64,000 nt of DNA from Epilithonimonas caeni DSM 17710 (GTDB lineage: Bacteria; Bacteroidota; Bacteroidia; Flavobacteriales; Weeksellaceae), in assembly GCF_000426465.1 (NCBI RefSeq), contig NZ_AUFK01000014.1:310001-374000 (forward strand), in the 5' to 3' direction. How positions within the stretch are numbered: the first letter of the stretch is position 1; each line of letters begins with the position of its first letter. Positions 18,612 through 27,659 of this stretch are shown here, one piece after another. The translations under genes were made by a program, and so were the position numbers. The notes below the pieces were generated by a model. The model was not told the DNA's origin, made no database searches, and was given only the letters and a program-made list of their open reading frames with translations.

Positions 18612-19238
18612 TTATAATTTCATAGAAAGTAAATCTTCAAAGTTTTGGATCTGAACTTTTGGATTTTCGATTTTCCCAAAACCGTAAGTAGCATAAATAA
18701 AATCTACGCCAGCCTTTTCAGAAGATTCTTTGTCCCAAATTGTATCGCCAACATAGACCGGATTTTGTAAATTATTGCGTTCCACAATCAGCGTGATATT
18801 CTTGTCTTTTGGTAAACCATCGTTTCCGAAACATTCGAAATCTTCAAACAAATCATTAAAACTAAAAAACCCGATGAAGTTCTCGATATAACCCTTCATA
18901 CAATTGCTGACGATGAAAAGTCGGTAGTTTTCAGTTAATCTTTCTAATGTTTCTTTTACATTTGGGAATAATTCGCCACCGTAATTTTTAAGATATTCGT
19001 TTTCTTTTTTTGCATAGATCTTTTCGAACTTTTGCAACTTATCTTTTGGAATAAAACTAAAATGCTGAGCAAAAATGTCATCCATTTTCATCCCTGAAAA
19101 GTCTCTTACGGCCTTAGATGTAATATTGATATCAAATCCGATCTCCTGAATGCTATCATTAAAAGCTTTTACAACGGTTTCCGAAGCGTTCCAAAGTGTT
19201 CCGTCCAGATCAAAAATAATGCTGTCTCTTTCTCTCAT
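18612..19238 (-). CDS. HAD-superfamily phosphatase
   Basis: The 208-residue protein has HAD motif I DLDGT (D10, D12), motif II in FIVSNCMK, a lysine near 145 and motif IV VGDTIWDKESS. The cap is helical, as in phosphoglycolate-phosphatase-like enzymes. The substrate is not predictable. Its ATG overlaps the stop of hutI by one base, so translation is coupled. The cysteine-rich cap (NCMKGY, FECFG) is the only visible peculiarity. Confidence 0.88.
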   Translation of the reverse strand: MRERDSIIFDLDGTLWNASETVVKAFNDSIQEIGFDINITSKAVRDFSGMKMDDIFAQHFSFIPKDKLQKFEKIYAKKENEYLKNYGGELFPNVKETLERLTENYRLFIVSNCMKGYIENFIGFFSFNDLFEDFECFGNDGLPKDKNITLIVERNNLQNPVYVGDTIWDKESSEKAGVDFIYATYGFGKIENPKVQIQNFEDLLSMKL

Positions 19239-20464
19239 TATAAAATCTTTTCTCCATTAATGTAAACATGTGCCGGCAAAAGACTCCCTTGCCGATAAAG
19301 GATATTTTGGAAATTATCCGTTTCATAAGTAATGAAATCCGCTTTTTTTCCTTGTACCAAAATCCCTCTATCCTCCAGCCCCAAAGCAAAAGCTGCCCGG
19401 AAAGTAATGGCAGCAAGGACTTCCGCCGTCGTCAATTTCTGATAAGTTGCTAAAATGGAAGCTTGAGTTACGAGGTTTCCCATTGGAGCCGAACCTGGGT
19501 TCCAGTCTGTTGCGATAGCAAGAATTCCACCTTTATCAAGAATTTTCCTGGCAGGAGAGAATGGTTCTCCCAAGCCTAGACTGGCACCCGGCAATGCAAT
19601 TGCCACCGTATTAGAATTGGCCAGAAATTCAATATCTTCATCAATTGTAGCTTCCAAATGGTCTGCTGACCTTGCGCCAACTTCCACAGCAACTCTGGAA
19701 CTTCCGGCTGTAAACTGATCTGCATGAACAGTGATTTGAAAGCCTAATTTCTTTGCTTTTTCAAGAAAAGCTTTACTTTCTTCCGGTTGAAAAGCTGATT
19801 TTTCAATAAAAATATCAACTCGATTGGCAAGGTTTTCTTCTTTTACTTTTGGTAAAATTTCTTTCAAAATATAATTAAGATATTCCCCGGAAGTACCTTC
19901 GAAATCTTTTGGTTTGAGATGAGCTGATAAACAGGTTGGAATAAGAGTTGCTTTTGTGTGGCCCTGAGCTCTTTTAACAGCTCGGAGCATTTTAAGTTCC
20001 TCTTTAACATTCAATCCATAACCACTTTTTATCTCAATCGTTGTAATACCTTGTTTAATAAGCTGATTGACTCTTTCCAAAATCCCTTCAACTAAATCTT
20101 CTTCCGAAGCCTTTCTTGTATGTTCCACAGAACTCCAGATCCCACCGCCGGATTCTGCAATTTCGAGATAGGTTTTTCCAGCATTTCGCATTGCAAAATC
20201 GTTAGCACGATCTCCTCCGAAACAAATATGCGTGTGCGCATCTACAAAAGCAGGAAGTGCAATCTGTTCGCCTTCGATCAGATCAATTTCAGAATCTGGA
20301 AATTTTTGTTTTAGAAAATCGAAATCTCCTGTTTCGATAACTTTTCCATTTCCAGTCAAAATTCCTCCATTGGAAACGATTTCTAAAGATTCATTGTCTA
20401 ATTTTCCTTTTAATAGAAGGTTGTTGAGGGTAATTATTTGTTTGAAAGGTCCTGATAATTTCAT
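19238..20464 (-). CDS. hutI: Imidazolonepropionase
   Basis: This 408-residue amidohydrolase is the third enzyme of histidine breakdown, converting imidazolone propionate to N-formimino-glutamate. The metal ligands are H77 and H79 in DAHTHICFGGDR; ITVHADQF and ATDWNPGSAP are further family marks. The length is standard. The other hut genes are not in this window. It overlaps the HAD gene downstream and diverges from the secreted protein gene at 20.5 kb across an 89-base region with a palindrome. Confidence 0.93.
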   Translation of the reverse strand: MKLSGPFKQIITLNNLLLKGKLDNESLEIVSNGGILTGNGKVIETGDFDFLKQKFPDSEIDLIEGEQIALPAFVDAHTHICFGGDRANDFAMRNAGKTYLEIAESGGGIWSSVEHTRKASEEDLVEGILERVNQLIKQGITTIEIKSGYGLNVKEELKMLRAVKRAQGHTKATLIPTCLSAHLKPKDFEGTSGEYLNYILKEILPKVKEENLANRVDIFIEKSAFQPEESKAFLEKAKKLGFQITVHADQFTAGSSRVAVEVGARSADHLEATIDEDIEFLANSNTVAIALPGASLGLGEPFSPARKILDKGGILAIATDWNPGSAPMGNLVTQASILATYQKLTTAEVLAAITFRAAFALGLEDRGILVQGKKADFITYETDNFQNILYRQGSLLPAHVYINGEKIL

Positions 20465-20507
20465 AAAAAAACTTGAAATGTAAAATTAACAATAAAGTTT
20501 GTTTTTT

Positions 20508-20529
20508 ATACAATCAATATAAATTGTAT
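20508..20529. promoter_or_regulatory. Candidate operator between divergent hutI and secreted-protein gene
   Basis: ATACAAT, eight bases, ATTGTAT form a perfect 7+7 palindrome in the 89-base divergent gap, 44 bases from the hutI start and 24 from the other start. AT-rich palindromes arise by chance fairly often, so the regulatory role is a suggestion. Confidence 0.35.
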
Positions 20530-20553
20530 TTTTACAATAAATTTAAATAATTG

Positions 20554-21225
20554 ATGAAAACAATATTCATTACAGCAAGCCTACTACTTGGTGGGACATT
20601 TTTGCAAGCGCAACAAATTGATTTAGCTAGAAATGCACATTTCGTTAAATCAATGGATGAGATCAATAGTGGAAAATCTGTTTTAAAATATTCTGATATA
20701 CAAGGTAATCCTTTTTATAAAAATGGTTTTTCGGAAGCAAGGATTGGAGATACAGGAACTACACTTCCTGTAAGATATAACATGTACAAGGATGCTTTTG
20801 AAGTGCGGAACGATAGTGACATTTATGCAATACCCAAAGAAAATACATTTTCAAAATTTGTTTTTGTAGCTACTAATGAGAAATTTATTTTGGCTAATGA
20901 TGACGAAGGTTTTGCTGGTTACTTCTTAGTCCTAACAGAAGGAAAAAATAAACTTCTTAAGAAGATTGCTGTAAAATTCAGTCCAGAAGTTCCAGCTCCT
21001 AACACTTTGATTCCTGGAACTCCTGCAAAGTTTGAAAATCAAAAACCTGTTTATTACATAAAGACAGATGAAAATATAATAAAACTCACTAAGAAAAGTG
21101 AAGATTTACTAAGTGCGCTTCCTAGTGATAAAAAGGATGCTGTAAAAGATTTCATCAAAACAAAGAAAATCAAATTCAATCAGGAACTTGACCTTATTGC
21201 ATTGGCTAATTTCTTAAATAAATAA
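20554..21225 (+). CDS. Secreted protein of unknown function
   Basis: This is a 223-residue protein starting at ATG 20554; a TTG one codon earlier is less likely. It has a signal peptide MKTIFITASLLLGGTFLQAQ. The mature part is lysine-rich with beta-type strands and no motif I recognise. Phrases such as VLKYSDIQGNPFYKNGFSEA and AIPKENTFSKFVFVATNEKF suggest a compact all-beta N-terminal half and a helical tail (SEDLLSALPSDKKDAVKDFI). It stands alone and ends at a shared terminator. Confidence 0.8.
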   Translation: MKTIFITASLLLGGTFLQAQQIDLARNAHFVKSMDEINSGKSVLKYSDIQGNPFYKNGFSEARIGDTGTTLPVRYNMYKDAFEVRNDSDIYAIPKENTFSKFVFVATNEKFILANDDEGFAGYFLVLTEGKNKLLKKIAVKFSPEVPAPNTLIPGTPAKFENQKPVYYIKTDENIIKLTKKSEDLLSALPSDKKDAVKDFIKTKKIKFNQELDLIALANFLNK

Positions 21226-21226
21226 T

Positions 21227-21257
21227 AAAAAAGAGATGCAGATTGCATCTTTTTTTT
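21227..21257. terminator. Bidirectional terminator between secreted-protein gene and metF
   Basis: AGATGCA gat TGCATCT flanked by A-rich and T8 tracts, between two convergent stops. Confidence 0.88.
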
Positions 21258-21261
21258 AATT

Positions 21262-22218
21262 TTAAAATACTTCTCTTCCTATCTTCAGAATATTATCGCT
21301 TTTCCCCATCGAATAAAAATGCAGAACCGGAATTCCAAAATCTAAAAGTTCTTTAGATTGGTTGATTGCCCATTCTATTCCGACTTCTCGTACATCATTG
21401 TTTGTTTTACATTTCAACACTTCATTGATCAAAGCTTCAGGTAAATCGATTTTAAAAACTTGGGGCAACATTTGCAAGTGTATCTTTGTAGCAATCGGTT
21501 TGATTCCAGGAATAATTGGAACATCAATTCCTATTTCTCTGGCCTGTTTTACAAAGTCAAAGAATTTTTGGTTGTCGAAGAACATTTGCGTCACAATATA
21601 ATCTGCTCCGGCTTCTACTTTTTTCTTCAACATTTGGAGGTCATAATTCATAGACGGTGCTTCGATATGTTTTTCAGGATAACCCGCAACACCAATACAA
21701 AAACTGTTATCCGTATCAGATTCTATCTTACCGTGAAGATATTCTCCGATTCCCAAATCGTGAATTTGTTTTACCAGATCCGAAGCATATTTATGCCCTC
21801 CAACAGAAGGTTCAAAATATTTTTCACCTTTCATCGCATCACCTCGCAAAGCCACAATATTATTGATTCCCAAATACATACAATCTACCAAAAGATATTC
21901 GGTTTCCTCTTTTGTAAATCCTCCGCATAAAACGTGTGGAACCGTATCTACGTTATATTTATTCTGAATCGCAGAGCAAATCCCCAATGTTCCGGGACGC
22001 ATCCTTGTGATTTTTCGTTCCATCAAACCGTTTCCTCTTTCCAGAAAAATATATTCTTCCCGAGAAGTGGTTACATCAATAAAAGGTGGTTTGAACTCCA
22101 TCAACGGGTCGATATTTTTATATAAATCAGCAATCCCAACACCTTTTTGGGGAGGAACAATCTCAAAAGAAAAAAGTGTTTTGCCGTTGGCGTTTTTTAT
22201 ATGGTCAGTAATTTTCAT
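21262..22218 (-). CDS. metF: 5,10-methylenetetrahydrofolate reductase
   Basis: The 318-residue FAD enzyme makes 5-methyltetrahydrofolate, the methyl donor for MetH. Family segments are FEIVPPQKG near the N-terminus, LALRGDAM-like NIVALRGDAMKGE, the FAD-binding ADYIVTQMFFD and VPIIPGIKPI. It is last in the minus-strand methionine gene run, 80 bases after the second metH gene. The gap to that gene holds an AT-rich inverted repeat. Confidence 0.95.
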   Translation of the reverse strand: MKITDHIKNANGKTLFSFEIVPPQKGVGIADLYKNIDPLMEFKPPFIDVTTSREEYIFLERGNGLMERKITRMRPGTLGICSAIQNKYNVDTVPHVLCGGFTKEETEYLLVDCMYLGINNIVALRGDAMKGEKYFEPSVGGHKYASDLVKQIHDLGIGEYLHGKIESDTDNSFCIGVAGYPEKHIEAPSMNYDLQMLKKKVEAGADYIVTQMFFDNQKFFDFVKQAREIGIDVPIIPGIKPIATKIHLQMLPQVFKIDLPEALINEVLKCKTNNDVREVGIEWAINQSKELLDFGIPVLHFYSMGKSDNILKIGREVF

Positions 22219-22221
22219 TTT

Positions 22222-22295
22222 AAATTTTTAGTTGTTTGTTGTTAGTTTTTAGTTGTTGGATTTTAAGTCGATGGTAAATTACCATAAACCGACAA
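22222..22295. repeat. Imperfect inverted repeat between metH and metF
   Basis: A GTTGTTAGTTTTTAGTTGTTGG-like arm faces CCGACAACTATCAACCATCAAC across about 20 bases. The pairing is imperfect and could fold in RNA. Similar low-complexity GTTGATGG hairpins are frequent in flavobacterial intergenic regions; a function is not evident. Confidence 0.45.
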
Positions 22296-22298
22296 CTA

Positions 22299-24983
22299 TC
22301 AACCATCAACTAAATTCGGAGCGAGCCATTTTCTGGCATAATCTAATTCAACATCTTTTCTTTCAGCATAATCTTTCAGTTGGTCCTCATCAATTTTTCC
22401 TACTCCAAAATATTTAGAATTTGGATTTCCAAAATAATATCCGGAAACTGCTGCTGTCGGCCACATTGCAAGACTTTCGGTCAACGTAACGCCGATATTT
22501 TCTTCAACATTCAATAAATCCCAAATGGTCAGCTTTTCCAAATGGTCAGGACAAGCCGGATAACCCGGAGCCGGACGAATTCCGAGATATTTTTCTTTGA
22601 TTAATTCGTCGTTATCCAACGATTCATTTTCAGAATAACCCCAATATTCGGTTCTTACTTTTTTATGCAGATATTCGGCGAAAGCTTCTGCGAAACGGTC
22701 TGCCAAAGCTTTTACCATTATCGCATTGTAATCGTCGTTTTGTTCTTCGTACTCTTTTGCCAACTCATCGGCTCCGAAACCTGTACAAACGCAGAACGTT
22801 CCGATGTAATCCTGTTTCCCGGAATTCTCCGGTGCAATAAAATCACTTAAGGCAAAATATTCTTTTCCTTCAGATTTTTTATGTTGCTGGCGCAGAGTTC
22901 TAAAAGTCGAAATCACGTTCCGATTGTTATTATAAACCAAAATATCATCCTGTTCACTAGCATTGGCAGGGAAAATCCCGAAAATCCCTTTGGCTTTGAA
23001 ACTCTTTTCTTCCAGAATTTTTTTGAGCATTGTCTGCGCTTCATTGTACAAAATCGTGGCTTGCTCGCCTACCACATTATCAGCCAGAATCTCAGGAAAT
23101 TTCCCAAATAATTGCCAGCTTCTGAAAAACGGCGACCAGTCTATAAACTCCACCAATTCATCCAGATTTTGGTCTTCGATGATGGTAATTCCTAATTTTT
23201 TTGGTGTTGATATAGTTTCATTTTCCCAGTCGATTTTGAATTTTTTCTCACGCGCTTCTGCAATCGGAACATATTCTTTATCAACCTGGCGATTCAGGAA
23301 TTTTTCACGGAATTCATCATAATCCTTTCTAATTTCTAAAGCATAGGCATTGGATTTATCCTGATTCAAAAGTGCACTTACAACACCAACAGCCCTGGAA
23401 GCATCATTCACGTGGACAACTGTGTTCGAATATTTAGGCGAAATTTTTACAGCTGTGTGAGCTTTAGAAGTAGTTGCACCTCCAATCAATAAAGGGAAAT
23501 TAAGGTTTTTACGTTCTAATTCATCAGCAATATGAACCATCTCATCCAGACTTGGCGTAATCAACCCACTCAATCCGATCACATCTACTTTCTCATCAAT
23601 CGCCGTCTGGATAATTTTTTCTGCCGGAACCATTACACCCAAATCCACAATCTCATAATTATTACAACCCAAAACCACGCTTACAATATTTTTCCCGATA
23701 TCGTGAACATCGCCTTTTACAGTCGCCATCAGTATTTTACCATTGGATTTTTGAGTCTGGTCTTTTTGTGCTTCAATGAAAGGCTGAAGATATGCTACGG
23801 CTTTTTTCATTACTCTCGCCGATTTCACAACCTGAGGCAGGAACATTTTCCCGCTTCCAAAAAGATCGCCGACAACGCCCATTCCCGTCATCAGATTGAT
23901 TTCGATAACATCAAGCGGACGTTTTGAAATTCCCCTTGCTTCTTCGGTATCTTCTTCTATAAAACGGTCGATCCCTTTTACTAAGGAATGCGTAATCCTT
24001 TCTTGCAAAGGCATTTCCCGCCAAGCCAAATCTTCCGCTTTTTCTTTTTTTGTGGATTTGACCCTTTCGGAATAATCGAGAAGTTTTTCTGTTGCATCGT
24101 CTTTTCTGTCGAGCATTACATCTTCTACCAATTCCAGCAAGTCTTTTGGGATTTCATCGTAAACTTCCAACATTGTAGGATTTACGATTCCCATATTCAT
24201 TCCGGCTTTTATGGCGTGGTAAAGGAAAACCGAATGCATCGCTTCTCGCACAGAATCATTTCCGCGGAACGAAAACGAAACGTTGGAAACGCCTCCACTC
24301 ACGGAAGCATTTGGAAGATTGGTTCGAACCCAGCGTGTTGCTTCGATAAAGTCAATGGCATTTCTGCGGTGTTCGTCCATTCCTGTGGCAACAGGGAAAA
24401 TATTAAGGTCGAAAATAATATCTTCGGAAGGAAAACCAACTTGGTTAACCAAAATATCATAAGACCGTTTGGAAATTTCGATTCTTCTTTCGTAATTATC
24501 AGCTTGTCCAATCTCATCAAATGCCATAATTATGGCGGCCGCACCATATCTTTTTATAGCTTTCGCCTGTTTGATGAATTCTTCTTCACCACCTTTCAAA
24601 CTGATGGAATTAACGACAGGTTTTCCCTGAACGACCTGCAATCCTGCTTCCAGAATTTCCCATTTTGATGAATCTATCATAATCGGGATTCTGGCAATAT
24701 CCGGTTCGGAAGCAACAAGGTTAAGGAATTTGACCATTGCATATTTTCCGTCCAAAAGTCCATCATCCATATTGACGTCCAGAATCTGAGCACCGCCCTC
24801 AACCTGATTTCTTGCAATATCGAGTGCTTCAGAATATTTTTCTTCCTTAATCAAACGAAGAAATTTTTTGGAACCGGCAACATTGGTTCTTTCCCCAACA
24901 TTGATAAAGTTGGATTCGGGAGTTATAATTAAAGGCTCAAGGCCTGATAATTTCAGATACTTTTTTTTACAATCTGTTTCCAT
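22299..24983 (-). CDS. metH: Methionine synthase MetH, C-terminal part (folate, B12 and activation domains)
   Basis: This 894-residue protein holds the pterin-binding domain (about 15-290, [14 protein letters not shown] and [10 protein letters not shown]), the helical cap and B12 domain with the cobalt-ligand motif DVHDIGKNI, and the C-terminal SAM-dependent activation domain ([19 protein letters not shown]). The homocysteine domain is absent and is encoded by the next gene upstream, so MetH is split in two. I chose the ATG giving [10 protein letters not shown]; the frame stays open 17 codons further up. The enzyme transfers methyl from methyl-folate to B12 and on to homocysteine. An A8 run lies at codons 7-9. 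Confidence 0.93.
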   Translation of the reverse strand: METDCKKKYLKLSGLEPLIITPESNFINVGERTNVAGSKKFLRLIKEEKYSEALDIARNQVEGGAQILDVNMDDGLLDGKYAMVKFLNLVASEPDIARIPIMIDSSKWEILEAGLQVVQGKPVVNSISLKGGEEEFIKQAKAIKRYGAAAIIMAFDEIGQADNYERRIEISKRSYDILVNQVGFPSEDIIFDLNIFPVATGMDEHRRNAIDFIEATRWVRTNLPNASVSGGVSNVSFSFRGNDSVREAMHSVFLYHAIKAGMNMGIVNPTMLEVYDEIPKDLLELVEDVMLDRKDDATEKLLDYSERVKSTKKEKAEDLAWREMPLQERITHSLVKGIDRFIEEDTEEARGISKRPLDVIEINLMTGMGVVGDLFGSGKMFLPQVVKSARVMKKAVAYLQPFIEAQKDQTQKSNGKILMATVKGDVHDIGKNIVSVVLGCNNYEIVDLGVMVPAEKIIQTAIDEKVDVIGLSGLITPSLDEMVHIADELERKNLNFPLLIGGATTSKAHTAVKISPKYSNTVVHVNDASRAVGVVSALLNQDKSNAYALEIRKDYDEFREKFLNRQVDKEYVPIAEAREKKFKIDWENETISTPKKLGITIIEDQNLDELVEFIDWSPFFRSWQLFGKFPEILADNVVGEQATILYNEAQTMLKKILEEKSFKAKGIFGIFPANASEQDDILVYNNNRNVISTFRTLRQQHKKSEGKEYFALSDFIAPENSGKQDYIGTFCVCTGFGADELAKEYEEQNDDYNAIMVKALADRFAEAFAEYLHKKVRTEYWGYSENESLDNDELIKEKYLGIRPAPGYPACPDHLEKLTIWDLLNVEENIGVTLTESLAMWPTAAVSGYYFGNPNSKYFGVGKIDEDQLKDYAERKDVELDYARKWLAPNLVDG

Positions 24984-25024
24984 AATTAATTTACCAATGT
25001 AAAAGTTTACCAATGTAACAATGA

Positions 25025-25050
25025 GATTCTTCACTTCGTTCAGAATGACA
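25025..25050. repeat. Dispersed TTCGACAAGCTCAG-family repeat, diverged copy
   Basis: GATTCTTCACTTCGTTCAGAATGACA is a 26-base imperfect palindrome of the family also found at 26.2, 31.5, 36.3 and 58.3 kb. It sits between the two metH genes. Confidence 0.6.
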
Positions 25051-25082
25051 CTCTGTTTGATAATTGGTAAATAGATACATTG

Positions 25083-26093
25083 TTATACTGTTATATTAAG
25101 TTTCCTCGGCTGGTAAGCTTGTACCAAATCTGTAATCGCTTTGATATGGTCTGGTGTTGTTCCGCAGCAACCACCAATAATATTGATCAATCCCTTATCC
25201 ACATACTCTTTGATTTGTTCAGCCATTTGCTCGGCAGTTTCATCGTACTGACCGAAAGCATTCGGTAAGCCGGCATTTGGATAAGCAGAAATTCCGAAAT
25301 CTGTGTGATTGGCAAGAATTTCCAGGTAAGGCGTCAATTGTTTTGCTCCTAAAGCACAGTTGAAACCAACACTTATCAAATCCATATGAGAAACGGAAAT
25401 CAAAAATGCATCCGCTGTTTGTCCGCTCAAAGTTCTTCCGGAAGCATCGGTAATCGTTCCTGAAACCATAATTGGAATAGTGATATTACGTTCTTCTCTT
25501 ATTTCATCAATGGCAAAAAGTGCCGCTTTTGCATTCAAGGTATCAAAGATTGTTTCAACCAAAAGGATGTCTGAACCTCCATCAAGCAAAGCTTCTGCCT
25601 GTTGTTTGTAGGCAATTCTGAGCTCATCAAAAGTGATCGCTCTGTAACCCGGGTCATTTACATCAGGACTTAAACTTGCGGTTCTGTTGGTTGGTCCGAT
25701 TGAACCTGCAACAAATCTTGGTTTGTCGGGATTCTGAGAAGTAAATTCGTCACAAACTTTTTTAGCAATTTTGGCAGATTCATAGTTAAGTTCGTAAACC
25801 AGATCTTCCATATGATAATCCGCCATTGCAATGGTTGTCCCGGAAAATGTATTGGTCTCGATGATATCTGCGCCTGCCAAAAGGTATTTTCTGTGAATCT
25901 CTTCAATAGCTTTAGGTTGAGTCAAAGACAACAAATCGTTGTTTCCTTTGAGCGGAGATTCCCAGTCTTTAAATCGCTCTCCGCGGTAATCTTCCTCGGT
26001 GAAATTGTAGCGTTGGATCATCGTTCCCATTGCTCCGTCGAGAATCAGGATTCTATCATTCAATGCTTTATATAATTGTTCTGAATTGTTCAT
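25083..26093 (-). CDS. metH: Homocysteine S-methyltransferase domain protein (MetH N-terminal part)
   Basis: The 336-residue barrel corresponds to the first domain of one-chain MetH. Zinc-binding cysteines are present in GFNCALGA and [10 protein letters not shown], and the N-terminus has [11 protein letters not shown]. It binds zinc-activated homocysteine and receives the methyl group from the B12 domain of the separate downstream protein. It is therefore one half of a two-protein methionine synthase. BHMT-like stand-alone use is less likely given the neighbour. Confidence 0.92.
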   Translation of the reverse strand: MNNSEQLYKALNDRILILDGAMGTMIQRYNFTEEDYRGERFKDWESPLKGNNDLLSLTQPKAIEEIHRKYLLAGADIIETNTFSGTTIAMADYHMEDLVYELNYESAKIAKKVCDEFTSQNPDKPRFVAGSIGPTNRTASLSPDVNDPGYRAITFDELRIAYKQQAEALLDGGSDILLVETIFDTLNAKAALFAIDEIREERNITIPIMVSGTITDASGRTLSGQTADAFLISVSHMDLISVGFNCALGAKQLTPYLEILANHTDFGISAYPNAGLPNAFGQYDETAEQMAEQIKEYVDKGLINIIGGCCGTTPDHIKAITDLVQAYQPRKLNITV

Positions 26094-26118
26094 AATTCAC
26101 TTATTTTTTTCTAATGTT

Positions 26119-26166
26119 CCATCCGTTTTACCGACGGCTATTCAAATTGAATCCTTCGGATTCTTT
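26119..26166 (-). repeat. Twin-hairpin repeat, copy A
   Basis: One perfect stem GAATCC-TTC-GGATTC (26149-26163) follows a second small hairpin TCCGT-TTT-ACCGA (26122-26134, one mismatch); CGGCTA sits between. Copies B and C at 27.5-27.65 kb share the architecture but differ in stem bases that change in pairs. It lies in the metZ-metH gap. Confidence 0.65.
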
Positions 26167-26183
26167 CCATCGTTGATTGGAAG

Positions 26184-26301
26184 ACAAAACCTCAACATAG
26201 CCCCGATGGTAGCGGCATCCTTTTTTGTTTTTGGATTCTTCGACAAGCTCAGAATGACAAATGTTGTAAAAACAAAAAAGATATAGCGGACAGCGGGTTG
26301 G
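26184..26301. repeat. Composite repeat R1 (GGGGCTATGTTGAGG / GCTGTCCGC arms)
   Basis: The outer arm ACCTCAACATAGCCCCGATG with GCGGCATCC, then CTTTTTTGTTTTT (26220-26232), a variable centre, the exact inverse AAAAACAAAAAAG (26268-26280), then ATATAGCGGACAGCGGGTTGG. The centre is a copy of the TTCGACAAGCTCAG repeat (26233-26259). The copy at 31.48-31.60 kb has nearly identical arms and a diverged centre. No coding frame is present. Confidence 0.75.
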
Positions 26302-26351
26302 AATCTTGTTTCGAAGCAAAAATCTTGTTGCTCCAAATTCCATAAATTCTA

Positions 26352-27518
26352 TTAGTCTAAAGCCTGTTTCAAATCGTTGATAATATCATCAATATTCTCC
26401 AGTCCAACAGAGCAACGTACCAATCCGGCAGTAATTCCAACTTCGTTTCTCTCTTCATCGGAAAGTTTGGAATGCGTTGTGGAAGCCGGATGTGTAACAA
26501 TCGTCCTTGTGTCTCCCAAGTTGGCGGAAAGGGAACACATCTTAATTCTATTGAGGAAATTTCGTCCGCCTTCGATTCCACCTTTGATTTCGAAAGCCAC
26601 GATGTTTCCGCCTAATTTCATTTGTTTTTTGGCAATTTCGTAGCTTGGATGAGATTTCAGGAACGGATATTTTACCAATTCTACATTGGGATGATTTTCC
26701 AGAAACTCAGCCACTTTCAGTGCGTTTTCGCAATGTTTTTCTACCCGAATCGCCAAAGTTTCTAAACTTTTGCTCAAAACCCAGGCATTGAATGGCGACA
26801 TTGCCGGACCTGTATTTCTCGCAAACAGATAAATCTCACGAATCAAATCTGCTTTTCCAACCGCAACACCGCCTAGAACCCGCCCTTGACCATCAATCAA
26901 TTTCGTTGCTGAATGAACGACCAAATCTGCCCCGTATTTAATCGGTTGCTGCAAGTAAGGTGTTGCAAAACAATTGTCAACGATGAAAATCAGGTTATGT
27001 TTTTTTGCAATCTGTCCGAAAAACTCCAAATCCAACACTTCGATTGCCGGGTTTGTCGGTGTTTCCAGGTACAAGATTTTTGTATTCGGTTGGATATATT
27101 GTTCTACGCTTTCCGCATCTTCTGCTTTGAAATAAGATGTTTCAATATTCCATTTTGGAAAATATTTTGTGAATAATGTGTGAGTAGAACCAAATATCGA
27201 CTGACAACTCACAATATGGTCGCCCGCATCAAGCAACGCTGCAAATATTGAATAAATCGCCGCCATTCCTGTTGCAAAAGCGTAACCGGATTCCGCACCT
27301 TCCATTTTTACAATCTTATCTACAAATTCGGTAACGTTGGGATTGCTGAAACGGCTGTAAAGATTCTTGTCTTTTTCTTCTGCAAAACTTGCACGCATAT
27401 CTTCCGCATCTTCAAATACGAAGCTTGACGTGAGATATAACGGCGTGGAATGTTCGTCAAACTGAGTTCTTTCGGTTTGAGTCCTTATGGCTTGTGTTTC
27501 AAAATTTTGGTTTTCCAT
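26352..27518 (-). CDS. metZ: O-succinylhomoserine / O-acetylhomoserine sulfhydrylase (Cys/Met PLP family)
   Basis: The 388-residue gamma-family PLP enzyme has K206 in VVHSATKLIDGQGR and the family marks YSRFSNPNV, FATGMAAIYS and CQSIFGSTHTLF. It would form homocysteine directly from an activated homoserine and sulfide, which suits the presence of MetX and the absence of a metB/metC pair here. A trans-sulfuration role (cystathionine gamma-synthase or lyase) cannot be excluded by sequence. It is third in the riboswitch-led run. Confidence 0.88.
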   Translation of the reverse strand: MENQNFETQAIRTQTERTQFDEHSTPLYLTSSFVFEDAEDMRASFAEEKDKNLYSRFSNPNVTEFVDKIVKMEGAESGYAFATGMAAIYSIFAALLDAGDHIVSCQSIFGSTHTLFTKYFPKWNIETSYFKAEDAESVEQYIQPNTKILYLETPTNPAIEVLDLEFFGQIAKKHNLIFIVDNCFATPYLQQPIKYGADLVVHSATKLIDGQGRVLGGVAVGKADLIREIYLFARNTGPAMSPFNAWVLSKSLETLAIRVEKHCENALKVAEFLENHPNVELVKYPFLKSHPSYEIAKKQMKLGGNIVAFEIKGGIEGGRNFLNRIKMCSLSANLGDTRTIVTHPASTTHSKLSDEERNEVGITAGLVRCSVGLENIDDIINDLKQALD

Positions 27519-27532
27519 TTTGTCTGCTATTT

Positions 27533-27587
27533 TCCATAGGTTTCACCTACGGCTACTTTTGTTGAACCCTTCGGGTTCGTTGATTGG
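27533..27587 (-). repeat. Twin-hairpin repeat, copy B
   Basis: Hairpins TAGGT-ttc-ACCTA (27537-27549) and GAACCC-TTC-GGGTTC (27564-27578) are both perfect, with CGGCTA between them. It sits just upstream of metZ. Confidence 0.7.
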
Positions 27588-27600
27588 TTTTTGATTTTGT

Positions 27601-27650
27601 CTCCACCAGTTTTACCGGCGGCTATTCATATTGAACTCTTGGAGTTCTTT
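27601..27650 (-). repeat. Twin-hairpin repeat, copy C
   Basis: Hairpins CCAGT-ttt-ACCGG (27606-27618; its one non-pair becomes a G-U wobble in the minus-strand RNA) and GAACTC-TTG-GAGTTC (27633-27647). It is in direct orientation to copy B, 69 bases away, in the 141-base gap between the homoserine dehydrogenase gene and metZ. Confidence 0.7.
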
Positions 27651-27659
27651 CTGAATTTT

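Noticed and set aside
23988-24668. A 226-codon plus-strand frame inside metH
   Set aside because: It lies entirely opposite the well-conserved folate and cap domains of metH; it has no motif of its own.
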